From contig NZ_DCLL01000029.1 in NCBI RefSeq assembly GCF_002321025.1, forward strand, positions 1 through 21,731: a DNA stretch of 21,731 nt, written 5' to 3'. The notes beneath the pieces are model-generated. The model saw only the letters and a program-made list of their open reading frames with translations. It had not been told where the DNA came from and made no database searches. The translations under genes were made by a program, and so were the position numbers. This DNA is from Acinetobacter lwoffii (GTDB lineage: Bacteria > Pseudomonadota > Gammaproteobacteria > Pseudomonadales > Moraxellaceae). Shown in pieces: positions 6,923 through 15,075 of this stretch. Positions within the stretch are counted from its first letter, which is position 1; every line of letters starts with the position of its first letter.

Positions 6923-6935
6923 TTGGTATGACCAA
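6923..6935. promoter_or_regulatory. Second LldR/PdhR-type operator
   Basis: TTGGTATGACCAA again, identical to the core of the first operator and in the same orientation. It lies upstream of the likely -35 box. The two centres (6825 and 6929) are 104 bp apart, close to ten helical turns. Confidence 0.75.
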
Positions 6936-6965
6936 TTTTCATAATCTCTTAAAATTTTATATATT

Positions 6966-7248
6966 AGATTTCTTTCATAATTCACTTTTTACTCAGCTCA
7001 AAATTATAGATTCCCACAATTAAATTAAATCTTAATCCTAGTCTTTTGCCAGGGTTGCGATATCGCTCGGCAAGGATTTTGAAGGTTTTCAAAGTTCCAA
7101 ATAACTGTTCAATTCCAATTCTTCTTTTATTGATTTCTTGGTTATAAAATTTTAGCTCGAGATCTGGTTTTTAGTGCTTTTTTGCTTTTAATGGCCATAA
7201 ACTATTTGGATACAATGTATAAATCCCTTGATAGCCTTTATTTGCAAG
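6966..7248 (-). pseudogene. IS5-like transposase remnant (C-terminal part, with a stop)
   Basis: On the minus strand from 7248 the frame reads LANKGYQGIYTLYPNSL, has a TAA stop at 7171-7173, then continues KFYNQEINKRRIGIEQLFG, LKTFKILAERYRN and GLRFNLIVGIYNFELSKK to the TGA at 6982. It is a diverged copy of the element at the right edge of the window (21380-21731). The N-terminal part is missing: the sequence is cut at about 7249 by the IS903-like fragment. The outer end, about 6966, reads AGATTTCTTTCATAATTCA, compared with AGACCTCTTTCATAAATCA in the right copy. Confidence 0.8.
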
Positions 7249-7249
7249 A

Positions 7250-7416
7250 GGCTTTGTTGCACAAACCTACCACTGAAAGCTTCTTGGGGAATATAATTTC
7301 TAAATGAAGAGGTCTGCACCCAAGATCTATCGTACAACCAGTTGATCTACCTACAATAAAGCCTTACTCAGTCAAGGAAATATATCAATTTGGTTTGATT
7401 CAGCCATCCAATGGTC
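7250..7416 (+). mobile_element. IS903-like (IS5 family) element, 5' end remnant
   Basis: The terminal inverted repeat GGCTTTGTTGCACAAA lies at 7250-7265. The transposase start at 7304 gives MKRSAPKIYRTTS, then a TGA (7343-7345) in place of the usual Trp, then STYNKALLSQGNISIWFDSA. After about 7416 the sequence changes into the kinase pseudogene. Only the first 35-40 codons remain and they carry a stop, so it is inactive. The matching 3' end of the same kind of element is at 15587-16052. Confidence 0.75.
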
Positions 7417-8604
7417 GCTCGATTGACTCAACAACTGCCGATGCAAAACTTGGATGAAAATGTACTAGCCCAACAACTTCATTCCACCAATCAAGAGCAG
7501 TTGATTGCCTATAAAGTGTCTTTATTTGGCTCTGACGTCAGTGTCGTTCAGCATGTGGTAGCAAAAACCCGAGGTGCACCGAAAGATTTAAGCCACCAAG
7601 TAGTTGGCTTTAGTACAAAGCAACAAGGTGAGGCTCAGTTATGTGTTACGTCGTGGGGATATTCAAGTGGTGGAAGCAGAGCGGATGTTCCTACGTGGAT
7701 AATTGCTCAAAAAGATTTTATAATCGGTATTAATACCAATAATTTTGTTTTTATTGCTATGTATAGGCTTAATCGTTTTGATTATTCGTCGAGAGCTTAA
7801 AGCCTTAGATGAAGTTTAAACCTTTTAAGTCAGCCAAATTTATCAGTGAATGATGCTACTCACTATTTAAAAACCTTAGATGCCAAAGTAATGCCTTCCA
7901 AGGTACAGTCCTTTGCCCAAAACTCTAAGCACTTAATACATAAACTGCATCAAAATCCGGAAAATGAAAAAGTATTTAGTTCATACGCCGCCCATGAATT
8001 GCGTAGTCCTTTAACCGCGATCAAAACTCATATCCAGCTTGCACAACTGATGGCAGAACAACAGGCAAGCTCGCCCAAATTGCAACAAAGCTTGCAGCAG
8101 GTACACATTGGTATCCGCCGATGTACCCAGCTACTGGAACAGCTTCTAGCACTTTCCTCTACCGATCAAGTACTGAGCGATATCTAGTACAGTATTGAAA
8201 TTGCACGGCTCCTGACTCAGGTGATTGCCGATTTACAGTCGCTTTATCCGGAAATTGAACCCAGTTTAACAATTGACTGACCGAGCCTGATCCGAATTGC
8301 CCTACCCGATTTTGAACTATATACCGTCTTTAAAAACCTACTTAAGAATGCTCTATTGCAGGCACAGGCAAATACCATTTCAATTGCTATGCTGCATGTG
8401 TGCTGATCATTCATAATGATAATCAAAGGTTGAAGATATGCATACTTGGGACAGCGTTTCTGGCATAAATCTCCCTAGCAAAATGGGCATGGGCTAGACT
8501 TATATTTGATGAAAATGGTGTTAAACAAATATGGCTATCAGATTCAATTTACAGTGGCGCAACCTCAATATTTAAGCATTCACATCAGCCCCCCTGTAAG
8601 CTGA
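7411..8604 (+). pseudogene. Sensor histidine kinase pseudogene (QseC-like), N-terminus lost, several frameshifts and stops
   Basis: The first piece (7411-7800) is a periplasmic sensor region, beginning RLTQQLPMQNLDENV. Its frame then shifts, and GLIVLIIRRELKALDE (about 7767-7814) looks like the end of the second membrane helix. The next piece (7846-8187) holds the dimerisation/phosphoacceptor helix with H-box SSYAAHELRSPLTAIK. After a TAG at 8185, HATPase parts follow: LYTVFKNLLKNALLQAQAN (N-box region) and, later, GLDLYLMKMVLNKYGYQI (G-box end), broken by stops at 8278 and near 8403. The last codons read QYLSIHISPPVS before TGA at 8602. The signal anchor and first membrane helix are missing, replaced by the IS903-like fragment. 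No response-regulator gene is adjacent. It ends 4 nt from the end of the convergent bioD. Confidence 0.8.
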
Positions 8605-8608
8605 TCAC

Positions 8609-9274
8609 TTACTCATGGATAGACGGGGCTAAATTTAAAGCTGGAATATCAACCCATGTCGTATCAGCAAAATCACGCTGCAAATACTGTTTTAAATAAG
8701 CAATGGTATCTTCAGCGATCAAGGGATCTTTGGAGTTATCTGCATGATTAAAAGCAATGGCATATAATTGAACCCCGCGGAGTTTTAACAACTCAAGACT
8801 CAGCAAGGTATGATTAATACTGCCTAAACGCCCTGAAGTGACGAGAATCACCGGATAATTATGTGTCTGAATATAATCAATAGTCAGGAACTCTTCGGTT
8901 AAGGGCACCATCAGACCACCGGCACCTTCCAGCAAAATACAGTCGTAGGCCACAGCCAGCTGTTCGGTAGCCTGATGAATCTGTTCAAAGTTAATGGCTC
9001 GCCCATCCAGCCGCGCAGCAAGATGCGGTGAAGCCGGATACGTAAAAATTTCCGGCATGGTCAGTTTTTGCTGGTCTTCCGGTAACAATCCACAACCCAT
9101 AATTGCACGATGCTGTTCGATATCTTCTGATATATCGACATTTCCGGTCTGGATCAGCTTTTGGGTTATGGTACGAATGCCCTGCTCATTCCAATTTTTG
9201 GCCAGAAAACCAGTAGTAAAGGTTTTACCAATTGCGGTATCAATGCCGCTGACAAAATAAATCTGTGCGCTCAT
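8609..9274 (-). CDS. bioD: Dethiobiotin synthetase
   Basis: ATP-dependent closure of the ureido ring of 7,8-diaminopelargonate with CO2, giving dethiobiotin, in the cytoplasm. At 221 aa it has the family's usual size. The P-loop is GIDTAIGKT (residues 10-18; the family pattern is GTDTxVGKT). The substrate Lys region is KLIQTG (39-44), and the second conserved loop is LLEGAGGLMVPL (114-125). The ATG overlaps the bioC stop in ATGA (9271-9274). It is the last gene of bioA-bioF-bioC-bioD. No terminator hairpin is obvious immediately after it; the convergent kinase pseudogene begins 4 nt away. Confidence 0.95.
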   Translation of the reverse strand: MSAQIYFVSGIDTAIGKTFTTGFLAKNWNEQGIRTITQKLIQTGNVDISEDIEQHRAIMGCGLLPEDQQKLTMPEIFTYPASPHLAARLDGRAINFEQIHQATEQLAVAYDCILLEGAGGLMVPLTEEFLTIDYIQTHNYPVILVTSGRLGSINHTLLSLELLKLRGVQLYAIAFNHADNSKDPLIAEDTIAYLKQYLQRDFADTTWVDIPALNLAPSIHE

Positions 9275-10026
9275 ACTGTCTTCCGTGCAATGACATAAAC
9301 CGGATGATAGGTCAGTGCATACTGTTTGCTTTCAGGGTCTTGGAATTGTTGATAGCCGGTATAAAAATCCTGTAAGGACGATTTTGTCCACCGAAACCCC
9401 TGTGCCGTCGCCTGTACACCAGTGGCTTTGATATGCTGTAACACCTGTTTCGGATGCTCAAAATGCAAGGTCATCTGTTCTTCTGTCTGCAGCAGAATGT
9501 CAAAGCCTAAGGATTCAAGCAGTTCACAAACCTCCGCTAAAGGCAGATAATCCAAGCCTTGTCCGGTCAGTGCCTTAATTTCCTTTAAATTATTGTCCGT
9601 ATAACTGGCAAAACACAGATGCCCAGAGGGATTTAAGGCCTGCGCAATGTTGAGCAACAATGCTTTTAAATCCGAGATCCATTGCAATGCAGAACACGAC
9701 AGCACCATGTCCAGAGACTGCGGCAGTGGCAAGGTTTCAATATTACCAATCCCCCACAAAAGCCGATCAGCTTCCGGGAAATGCTGCTTCACTTCGGCAT
9801 ATAGATCATTTAAAAATAAATGATCAAAGCTGTAATACTGCATAAAAAGCCGGGTAAAAAACCCTGAACCGCAGCCAATTTCCAATACCCGTTGCAAATG
9901 TGGTTGTGCTACATGCTGCTGCATGAACTGCATCAACTCTGCCGCTACGGCACTTTGTACCAGCGCATGCTGCTGATAACTGAGATTTGCCTGAGCAAAA
10001 CGCTGGGCAATCTGTTTGCTGTTCAT
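9271..10026 (-). CDS. bioC: Malonyl-ACP O-methyltransferase
   Basis: BioC methylates malonyl-ACP with SAM so that the fatty-acid synthase can extend it to pimeloyl-ACP methyl ester. Using the ATG at 10026 gives 251 aa. SAM motif I is RVLEIGCGSGFFTRL (residues 46-60), with LFLNDLY after it, then LSCSALQWISDL, the typical BioC motif-IV region. I chose 10026 because its ATG overlaps the bioF stop (ATGA) like the other junctions here, with GAGGA upstream. An alternative in-frame start at 10056 would add ten residues inside bioF. Confidence 0.93.
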   Translation of the reverse strand: MNSKQIAQRFAQANLSYQQHALVQSAVAAELMQFMQQHVAQPHLQRVLEIGCGSGFFTRLFMQYYSFDHLFLNDLYAEVKQHFPEADRLLWGIGNIETLPLPQSLDMVLSCSALQWISDLKALLLNIAQALNPSGHLCFASYTDNNLKEIKALTGQGLDYLPLAEVCELLESLGFDILLQTEEQMTLHFEHPKQVLQHIKATGVQATAQGFRWTKSSLQDFYTGYQQFQDPESKQYALTYHPVYVIARKTV

Positions 10027-11192
10027 CGCGGCAAATTCCTCAGCACCTGCAGACATGCGTCCAGCTCATCCGCAGAAATGTTCTGATTCAGGCAGATTCT
10101 GAGTCTGGAGGTGTTGGCAGGAACCGTTGGCGGACGTACTGGTAGCACATAAAATCCCTGCTGTTGCATAATTTCAGCCGCCTGAATGGTGCGTTTTGCC
10201 TCACCAATCAGTACCGGCACAATTTGCGAGGTTGACGGACAGTGATATCCCAAGTCTTGAATGCCCTGCTGACAGCGTATAGCCAATGCTGCCAAATGTA
10301 TTCGTCCCGCCTGAAGCTGCTGTACCTTCTGAAAAATAAATCTAGTCCAGGCCATACATAGTGGCGGCTGGGCGGTACTAAAAATTAAAGGTCGCATGCT
10401 ATTAATCAGATAGTCACGAATCACTGGCGCACAGACCAGATAACCACCAACTGAAGCCAAAGCCTTGCCAAAGGTACCGACCAGGAAGTCAATCTGATCC
10501 AATACTTGATACTGTTCTGCGCAGCCCAATCCACGTTCACCGCGCACACCAATTGCATGTGCCTCATCGACATAGAGCATGACTTTTGCAAACTGCTGTT
10601 TTAATGCCACCAAAGCAGTTAAATCTGTTTCATCCCCATCCATACTGAAAATTGATTCAGTTACCACAATGATGCGCTGGATAGATTCATCTGACTGATA
10701 TTTTTCTAAAAACTGAGTCAAATGCTGCAGGTCATTATGGCGGTAACGCACATAGCCAGCTTTAGATAAACGAATCCCGTCGATAATACTGGCATGTACC
10801 AGTTTGTCAGCAATGATCATGGTTTTAGCATTACTGAGCGCAGGAAGAATCCCGATATTCATGTGATAACCACTATTAAACAGCAGTACTGAACGTCCAA
10901 AAGCCTGTGACATCTGTGCTTCAAGTTGTTCAAAATTGGGAAAGTTTCCTGTCAGTAAACGTGAAGAGCTTGAACTCATATATCGCTCAGACATCGGCGT
11001 GAGGTCAAAAAATTCCTCACGTAGCGTTAAGTTGGATGCCAGACCTAAATAGTCATTGGATGCCAGATTCAGCATCTCTTGGCCATTGAGTTGCAATCGT
11101 GGCTGGCTAGAAATATTGGACTTAAACTGGCGATATTGCCCTTGCTGTTTCAAGTCATCTAGCTGCTGCTGGAAATGCTCAAGATGGTTCAT
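10023..11192 (-). CDS. bioF: 8-amino-7-oxononanoate synthase
   Basis: A PLP enzyme that condenses pimeloyl-ACP with L-alanine, releasing CO2 and giving 8-amino-7-oxononanoate (KAPA). The 389 aa match the alpha-oxoamine synthase family. They include LNLASNDYLGLA near the start, RLLTGNFPNFEQLE, the cofactor-stacking SGYHMNIGIL, DEAHAIG (209-215), and the PLP-binding lysine K243 in VGTFGKALASVGGY. ATGA overlaps join it to bioA (11189-11192) and to bioC. Confidence 0.96.
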   Translation of the reverse strand: MNHLEHFQQQLDDLKQQGQYRQFKSNISSQPRLQLNGQEMLNLASNDYLGLASNLTLREEFFDLTPMSERYMSSSSSRLLTGNFPNFEQLEAQMSQAFGRSVLLFNSGYHMNIGILPALSNAKTMIIADKLVHASIIDGIRLSKAGYVRYRHNDLQHLTQFLEKYQSDESIQRIIVVTESIFSMDGDETDLTALVALKQQFAKVMLYVDEAHAIGVRGERGLGCAEQYQVLDQIDFLVGTFGKALASVGGYLVCAPVIRDYLINSMRPLIFSTAQPPLCMAWTRFIFQKVQQLQAGRIHLAALAIRCQQGIQDLGYHCPSTSQIVPVLIGEAKRTIQAAEIMQQQGFYVLPVRPPTVPANTSRLRICLNQNISADELDACLQVLRNLPR

Positions 11193-12469
11193 GCTACTGC
11201 CTCTATCTGCTGAATCATCTCCCGCATATGCTTTAATAAAGTTTCAAGTTGCTGTGTTGAAATTACATATGGCGGCATGACATAGACCAGACGGCCAAAA
11301 GGACGAATCCAGACGCCACGGCATACACATTCAGCCTGAAAACGCGCCAAATCAATAGTTTGATGTAGCTCAACCACGCCAATTGCGCCGAGGACACGCA
11401 CATCTTTGACTTGTGCCAAGGATTTTAAATCCAGTAAATATTGTTCTAGTGTACTTTCAATCTGTTGAATACGCGTCTGCCAGTCTTGAGCCAGTAACAG
11501 CTGGGTACTTTTTAATGCGACCGCACAGGCCAACGGATTAGCCATAAAAGTTGAGCCATGCATGAACACACCCGCTTCACCACTTGAAATCGTTTCTGCT
11601 ACATGGCGAGTGGTTAAGGTCGCTGACAAGGTCATATAACCACCAGTTAATGCCTTACCGATACACATAATGTCTGGTGTGACCTCAGCATGTTCATAGG
11701 CAAACAGTTTTCCGGTGCGGCCGAAACCGGTGGCAATCTCATCCAAAATCAGCAGTACATCGTATTTTTCACACAACAACTTGGCTTGTTTTAAATATTC
11801 CGGATGATAGAGACGCATCCCGCCTGCACCTTGCACAATCGGCTCGATGATCATGGCAGCAATCTGCTGATGCTGCTGTGCCAGCATGTGCTCAAGTGGC
11901 TGTATATCTTCGGGTTGCCATGCCCCATCAAAACGACTTTGAGGTGCCGGAACAAATAAACGGTTCGGTAAACTGGAACCAAAAATCTGATGCATACCGG
12001 TTACAGGGTCACAAACCGACATGGCATTCCAGGTATCGCCATGATAGCCAGAGCGTGTGGTAACAAAGTTGGTTTTTTGCGGTTGCTGACGTGCATGCCA
12101 ATACTGCACGGCCATTTTCAGCGCCACTTCAACCGCGACCGAGCCGGAATCGGCAAAGAAGATTTTATCCAGTTCAGGCGCTGTGATCTCAAGCAGCAGT
12201 TTACCCAGATCAATCGCAGGCTGATGAGTCAAACCACCGAACATGATATGTGACATCGACTCTAATTGTTTTATTACGGCCTGATTGAGTTCAGAATGAT
12301 TATAACCGTGAATTGTGCACCACCAGGACGACATGCCATCAATCAGCTCGGTACCATCTTCAAGTTCAATGACTGCACCATGTGCAGCTTTAACTTTGTA
12401 ACATGGCAAGGGTTGTGTCATGGAGGTATAAGGATGCCAAATATGCTGTTGATCAAAAGCGTCCTGCAC
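11189..12469 (-). CDS. bioA: Adenosylmethionine-8-amino-7-oxononanoate aminotransferase
   Basis: Transfers the amino group of SAM to KAPA, giving 7,8-diaminopelargonate. The 426 aa are full length for class III aminotransferases. The sequence has the BioA-specific IWHPYTSMTQP near the N-terminus, GMSSWWCTIHGYNHSEL, SGSVAVEVALKMA, LILDEIATGFGRTG (D243), and the PLP lysine K272 in CIGKALTGGYMTLSATL. The start is GTG at 12469: the family's N-terminal WHPYTS motif begins 11 residues later, and GGGG lies 9 nt upstream. It is the first gene of the bioAFCD operon. The promoter must lie within the 88 bp before it (12470-12557), but I could not place it convincingly. Confidence 0.95.
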   Translation of the reverse strand: MQDAFDQQHIWHPYTSMTQPLPCYKVKAAHGAVIELEDGTELIDGMSSWWCTIHGYNHSELNQAVIKQLESMSHIMFGGLTHQPAIDLGKLLLEITAPELDKIFFADSGSVAVEVALKMAVQYWHARQQPQKTNFVTTRSGYHGDTWNAMSVCDPVTGMHQIFGSSLPNRLFVPAPQSRFDGAWQPEDIQPLEHMLAQQHQQIAAMIIEPIVQGAGGMRLYHPEYLKQAKLLCEKYDVLLILDEIATGFGRTGKLFAYEHAEVTPDIMCIGKALTGGYMTLSATLTTRHVAETISSGEAGVFMHGSTFMANPLACAVALKSTQLLLAQDWQTRIQQIESTLEQYLLDLKSLAQVKDVRVLGAIGVVELHQTIDLARFQAECVCRGVWIRPFGRLVYVMPPYVISTQQLETLLKHMREMIQQIEAVA

Positions 12470-12557
12470 AGAATTTACCCCAATTATTAAAACTAAAACT
12501 GATCTTAGCGCGTTAAATCTGAAAATGAAACGTCAAGAGCTACCAATCTCTTTTTGC

Positions 12558-13268
12558 TTAAGCCAGATCGGCTAAAAATTTTAAAATTGGCTCAACGAGT
12601 AACTTGGCATCAAAAAGGATGGCATCGTGCGTGCCCTGTATTTTTACCAAATTCAGATTTTGGGTTGTTAAAAACACAGATTCTTGACTAACTTTGTAAG
12701 GAACCAACATATCATTCTCGGAAAATATAAATAGCATCTTGACTGAATGATTTTTTAGGATATCCACCAGATTTAATTGATGCAAGAGATAAAGATGCTT
12801 AATCTGATAGTTTAAATCAATACTATTTAACTGTTGGTGCAATAATTTTGCACGTTCACGCGCTGCTGCACCAGCTAAAGTGACCAAGGTACAGAAGCGC
12901 TGCATCCCGCGTTTTGGATCAGCCAGTATGGAAGATTTAAATTGTGTATATTGTTCAACTGGCATCGCCTGTGGCCATGCTTCATTGGCCACGAAACAGG
13001 GATTTGACATACAGCAAATCACTGGCTTGGCAATTTTCAGTTGTTGCTGGATTTCATTAGCCAGCAAAAGTGCCAACTGTCCACCCAAAGACCACCCCAT
13101 CAAGACATCAAACGAACTCGCCTGCCTGACTTTTTCGGCCAAAAGACTTTCTACGTTAGGATCGAAAATATCCCATACTTTAACTTGATGCTGCTGCCGC
13201 AACTGTTCTACAAACGGGGTTAAGACCGCTGTTCCTAGCCCCCAACCCGTAATCATCAGTATCTTCAT
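12558..13268 (-). CDS. bioH: BioH-like alpha/beta hydrolase (probable pimeloyl-ACP methyl ester esterase)
   Basis: BioH removes the methyl group that BioC adds, so pimeloyl-ACP can enter the BioF step. The 236-aa protein is a small alpha/beta hydrolase. It has an oxyanion-side GWGLGTAVL (8-16), nucleophile elbow GWSLGGQLA with S60, acid D186 in FIFSENDMLVPYK, and catalytic H214 in IQGTHDAILF. The GWG start and the GWSLGG elbow resemble BioH. BioH is a diverse family, so the assignment relies largely on position between bioB and bioA on the same strand. It lies just downstream of the bioB terminator, so it may depend on read-through or a promoter in the 66-nt gap. Confidence 0.7.
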   Translation of the reverse strand: MKILMITGWGLGTAVLTPFVEQLRQQHQVKVWDIFDPNVESLLAEKVRQASSFDVLMGWSLGGQLALLLANEIQQQLKIAKPVICCMSNPCFVANEAWPQAMPVEQYTQFKSSILADPKRGMQRFCTLVTLAGAAARERAKLLHQQLNSIDLNYQIKHLYLLHQLNLVDILKNHSVKMLFIFSENDMLVPYKVSQESVFLTTQNLNLVKIQGTHDAILFDAKLLVEPILKFLADLA

Positions 13269-13283
13269 TTTGTCTGTTCCAAT

Positions 13284-13316
13284 AAAAAAGGGACCAATTC
13301 AAGTTGAAATGATCCC
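13284..13316 (-). terminator. Intrinsic terminator after bioB
   Basis: On the minus strand GGGATCATTTCAA pairs imperfectly with TTGAATTGGTCCC (13290-13316) and is followed by six T residues. It sits 19 nt beyond the bioB stop codon and just before the BioH-like gene. Confidence 0.75.
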
Positions 13317-13334
13317 TGTTTGTTACACGATTAA

Positions 13335-14324
13335 TTAAGCAGGTTGCATCGCATCTACAGCCAATTCTTTAGCTGTTTTCTTGGCAGCTTCAGCTTTTAA
13401 GCCTAATTTAGCAAACAAGGCTTTGTCTTTACCTTCACCACTGTTCGGGGCAGTAAGCAATTTATCACCTGAAAATAATGAGTTAGCTCCAGCCATAAAT
13501 GCCAGTGCCTGATCAGAGTCAGAGAGAGATTCACGACCTGCCGACAAGCGGATATAACTCTTCGGCATAATAATCCGTGCTACCGCAATAGTACGAATCC
13601 AGTCAATCACATCCAGTTTTTCAACATCGGCCAGTGGTGTGCCTTCAATAGGAACCAACATATTTATGGGCACCGAACCCGGGTGAATCGGCATAGTCGC
13701 TAGTTCAAACAACAAACCGACTCGGTCTTGTACGCCTTCGCCCAAGCCGACAATACCGCCACTACAGACATTAATTCCGGCATCACGTATATGATCAAGC
13801 GTATTTAAGCGGTCATCAAAGCTACGTGTACTGATGACATTGGCATAATATTCACGTGAGGTATCAAGGTTGTGGTTATAATAATCTAGCCCTGCATCTT
13901 TCAGACGTTCCGCTTGTGAGGCATTCAGCATTCCTAGAGTCATACAGGTTTCCATGCCCAGTTTCTTGACTTCCTGCACCAGTTCCAGCACATACGGCAT
14001 ATCGCGTTCATGCGGATTACGCCATGCTGCGCCCATGCAGAAACGGGTCGAACCGGAAGCTTTGGCCTGTTTGGCTTCAGCAATCGCCTTTTGTACTTCT
14101 ACGCGTTTTTCAATTTCCAGATCAGTATCGTAATGTGCAGATTGCGAACAGTATTTACAATCTTCCGGACAACGGCCCGTTTTAATTGAAAGCAGAGTAC
14201 TGACCTGAACAGTATTCGGTTCAAAGTTTTGGCGATGAATTTGCTGTGCCTGAAACAGTAAATCCATTAAAGGCAAGTCATAAATTTCTTGTATTTCGGC
14301 ACGTGACCAATCATTACGGATCAT
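13335..14324 (-). CDS. bioB: Biotin synthase
   Basis: A radical-SAM enzyme that inserts sulfur into dethiobiotin, the last step to biotin. The 329 aa are the normal length. The [4Fe-4S] cysteines are C52, C56 and C59 in GRCPEDCKYCSQ. The [2Fe-2S] ligands are C96 (TRFCMGAAW), C127 (METCMTLGML), C187 (INVCSGGIVGLGE) and R259 (YIRLSAGRES). The start at 14324 is the first in-frame Met before the conserved core; the ribosome-binding site (AGACAAG) is weak. It is transcribed separately from bioAFCD, ends at its own terminator, and has an IS graveyard immediately upstream, so its promoter region may have been altered. Confidence 0.96.
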   Translation of the reverse strand: MIRNDWSRAEIQEIYDLPLMDLLFQAQQIHRQNFEPNTVQVSTLLSIKTGRCPEDCKYCSQSAHYDTDLEIEKRVEVQKAIAEAKQAKASGSTRFCMGAAWRNPHERDMPYVLELVQEVKKLGMETCMTLGMLNASQAERLKDAGLDYYNHNLDTSREYYANVISTRSFDDRLNTLDHIRDAGINVCSGGIVGLGEGVQDRVGLLFELATMPIHPGSVPINMLVPIEGTPLADVEKLDVIDWIRTIAVARIIMPKSYIRLSAGRESLSDSDQALAFMAGANSLFSGDKLLTAPNSGEGKDKALFAKLGLKAEAAKKTAKELAVDAMQPA

Positions 14325-14357
14325 CTTGTCTGCATCATCTAAAATTCCATTGAGTAA

Positions 14358-14363
14358 ATCATA
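14358..14363 (-). promoter_or_regulatory. Possible -10 box of bioB
   Basis: TATGAT on the minus strand, 34 nt before the bioB ATG, fits a sigma-70 -10 element. No good -35 box lies at the right distance (the DNA there is an A-rich run), so the promoter is weak or needs an activator. Confidence 0.3.
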
Positions 14364-14416
14364 CGCTGTTTTTTTTATTTTTCTTTAGCGTTTTCTTTCA
14401 TATTCATTGCCTGCTT

Positions 14417-14445
14417 AAAATAGCTTTAGTGTGTCAAGCTATTTT
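14417..14445. terminator. 10-bp inverted repeat upstream of bioB, terminator-like
   Basis: AAAATAGCTT and AAGCTATTTT are perfectly complementary around a 9-nt loop. Each strand reads into a short T run, so it could stop transcripts from either side or serve as an operator. It separates bioB from the IS982-like remnant. Confidence 0.4.
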
Positions 14446-14459
14446 TGAAAGCTTATTTA

Positions 14460-15075
14460 ACCCGAATCCTGCTTAAGCCGATGAGTCCTTAATTTGAATT
14501 GTTGGCTTATTTCGATGGGTTAAATTGATATCCACATAGTGAGGCGTAAATTCCACGCAGAAATCCATGAAGACTACGTGCTTTACTCGTCAATAAATTG
14601 TATTGCCCCTTCAATAAGCCGAATAATATTTCTATTTTATTGCGTTGTCTTAAGTGATATTTATCTGATGCACAGAGTTGAATAGCCTGCATATTCTTCC
14701 GATGATAAGTAATTAAATCAATACCTTGATCTTTCAATCTAATTTTTAATTCTTGGCTGATGTAACCTCGATCCCCGTAAAGTTTTGCTTCTATACCAGC
14801 AACCAATTGCTCAACCATTTTTATATTAGCAACATGTCCATTCGATAAAGCAGAACAGGCAATTTCACCAAATTGATTCATCGCAATACGTAATTTACAG
14901 CCATAAAACCAGCCTATTGAGCTTCTACCATGTGATGCAATTTGGATTAATAATTTATGACGCTAAATACGTTGATTTTTACAAATTGGCAGAGTTGTTG
15001 AATCAATCCATAAATATTGTGTACCTTGGCCTTTCATCAGTGCCACATGTAAAGCATGTAGAGCTAATTCATGCA
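14460..15075 (-). pseudogene. IS982-family transposase remnant, 5' truncated and with an internal stop
   Basis: On the minus strand the frame reads ALHVALMKGQGTQYLWIDST, TLPICKNQRI, a TAG (14963-14965), then RHKLLIQIASHGRSS, IGWFYGCKLRIAMNQFGEI, KLYGDRGYISQELK and RQRNKIEILFGLLKGQYNLL. It ends GYQFNPSK at 14507. These are the DDE-domain blocks of IS982-type transposases: the first Asp in IDST, the second in YGDRGYIS, the Glu in the IEILFGLLK helix. The N-terminus is missing; at about 15075 the sequence joins a TolC-family fragment. The outer end, possibly the inverted repeat, is near 14460 (ACCCGAATCCTGCTTAAG), placed by eye. Inactive. Confidence 0.75.

Noticed and set aside
12469..12521. Possible BirA-type operator upstream of bioA (CAGAATTTAC facing GTTAAATCTG)
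   Set aside because: The two halves match each other only imperfectly and do not fit the known BirA half-site TTGTAAACC well; too weak to call.
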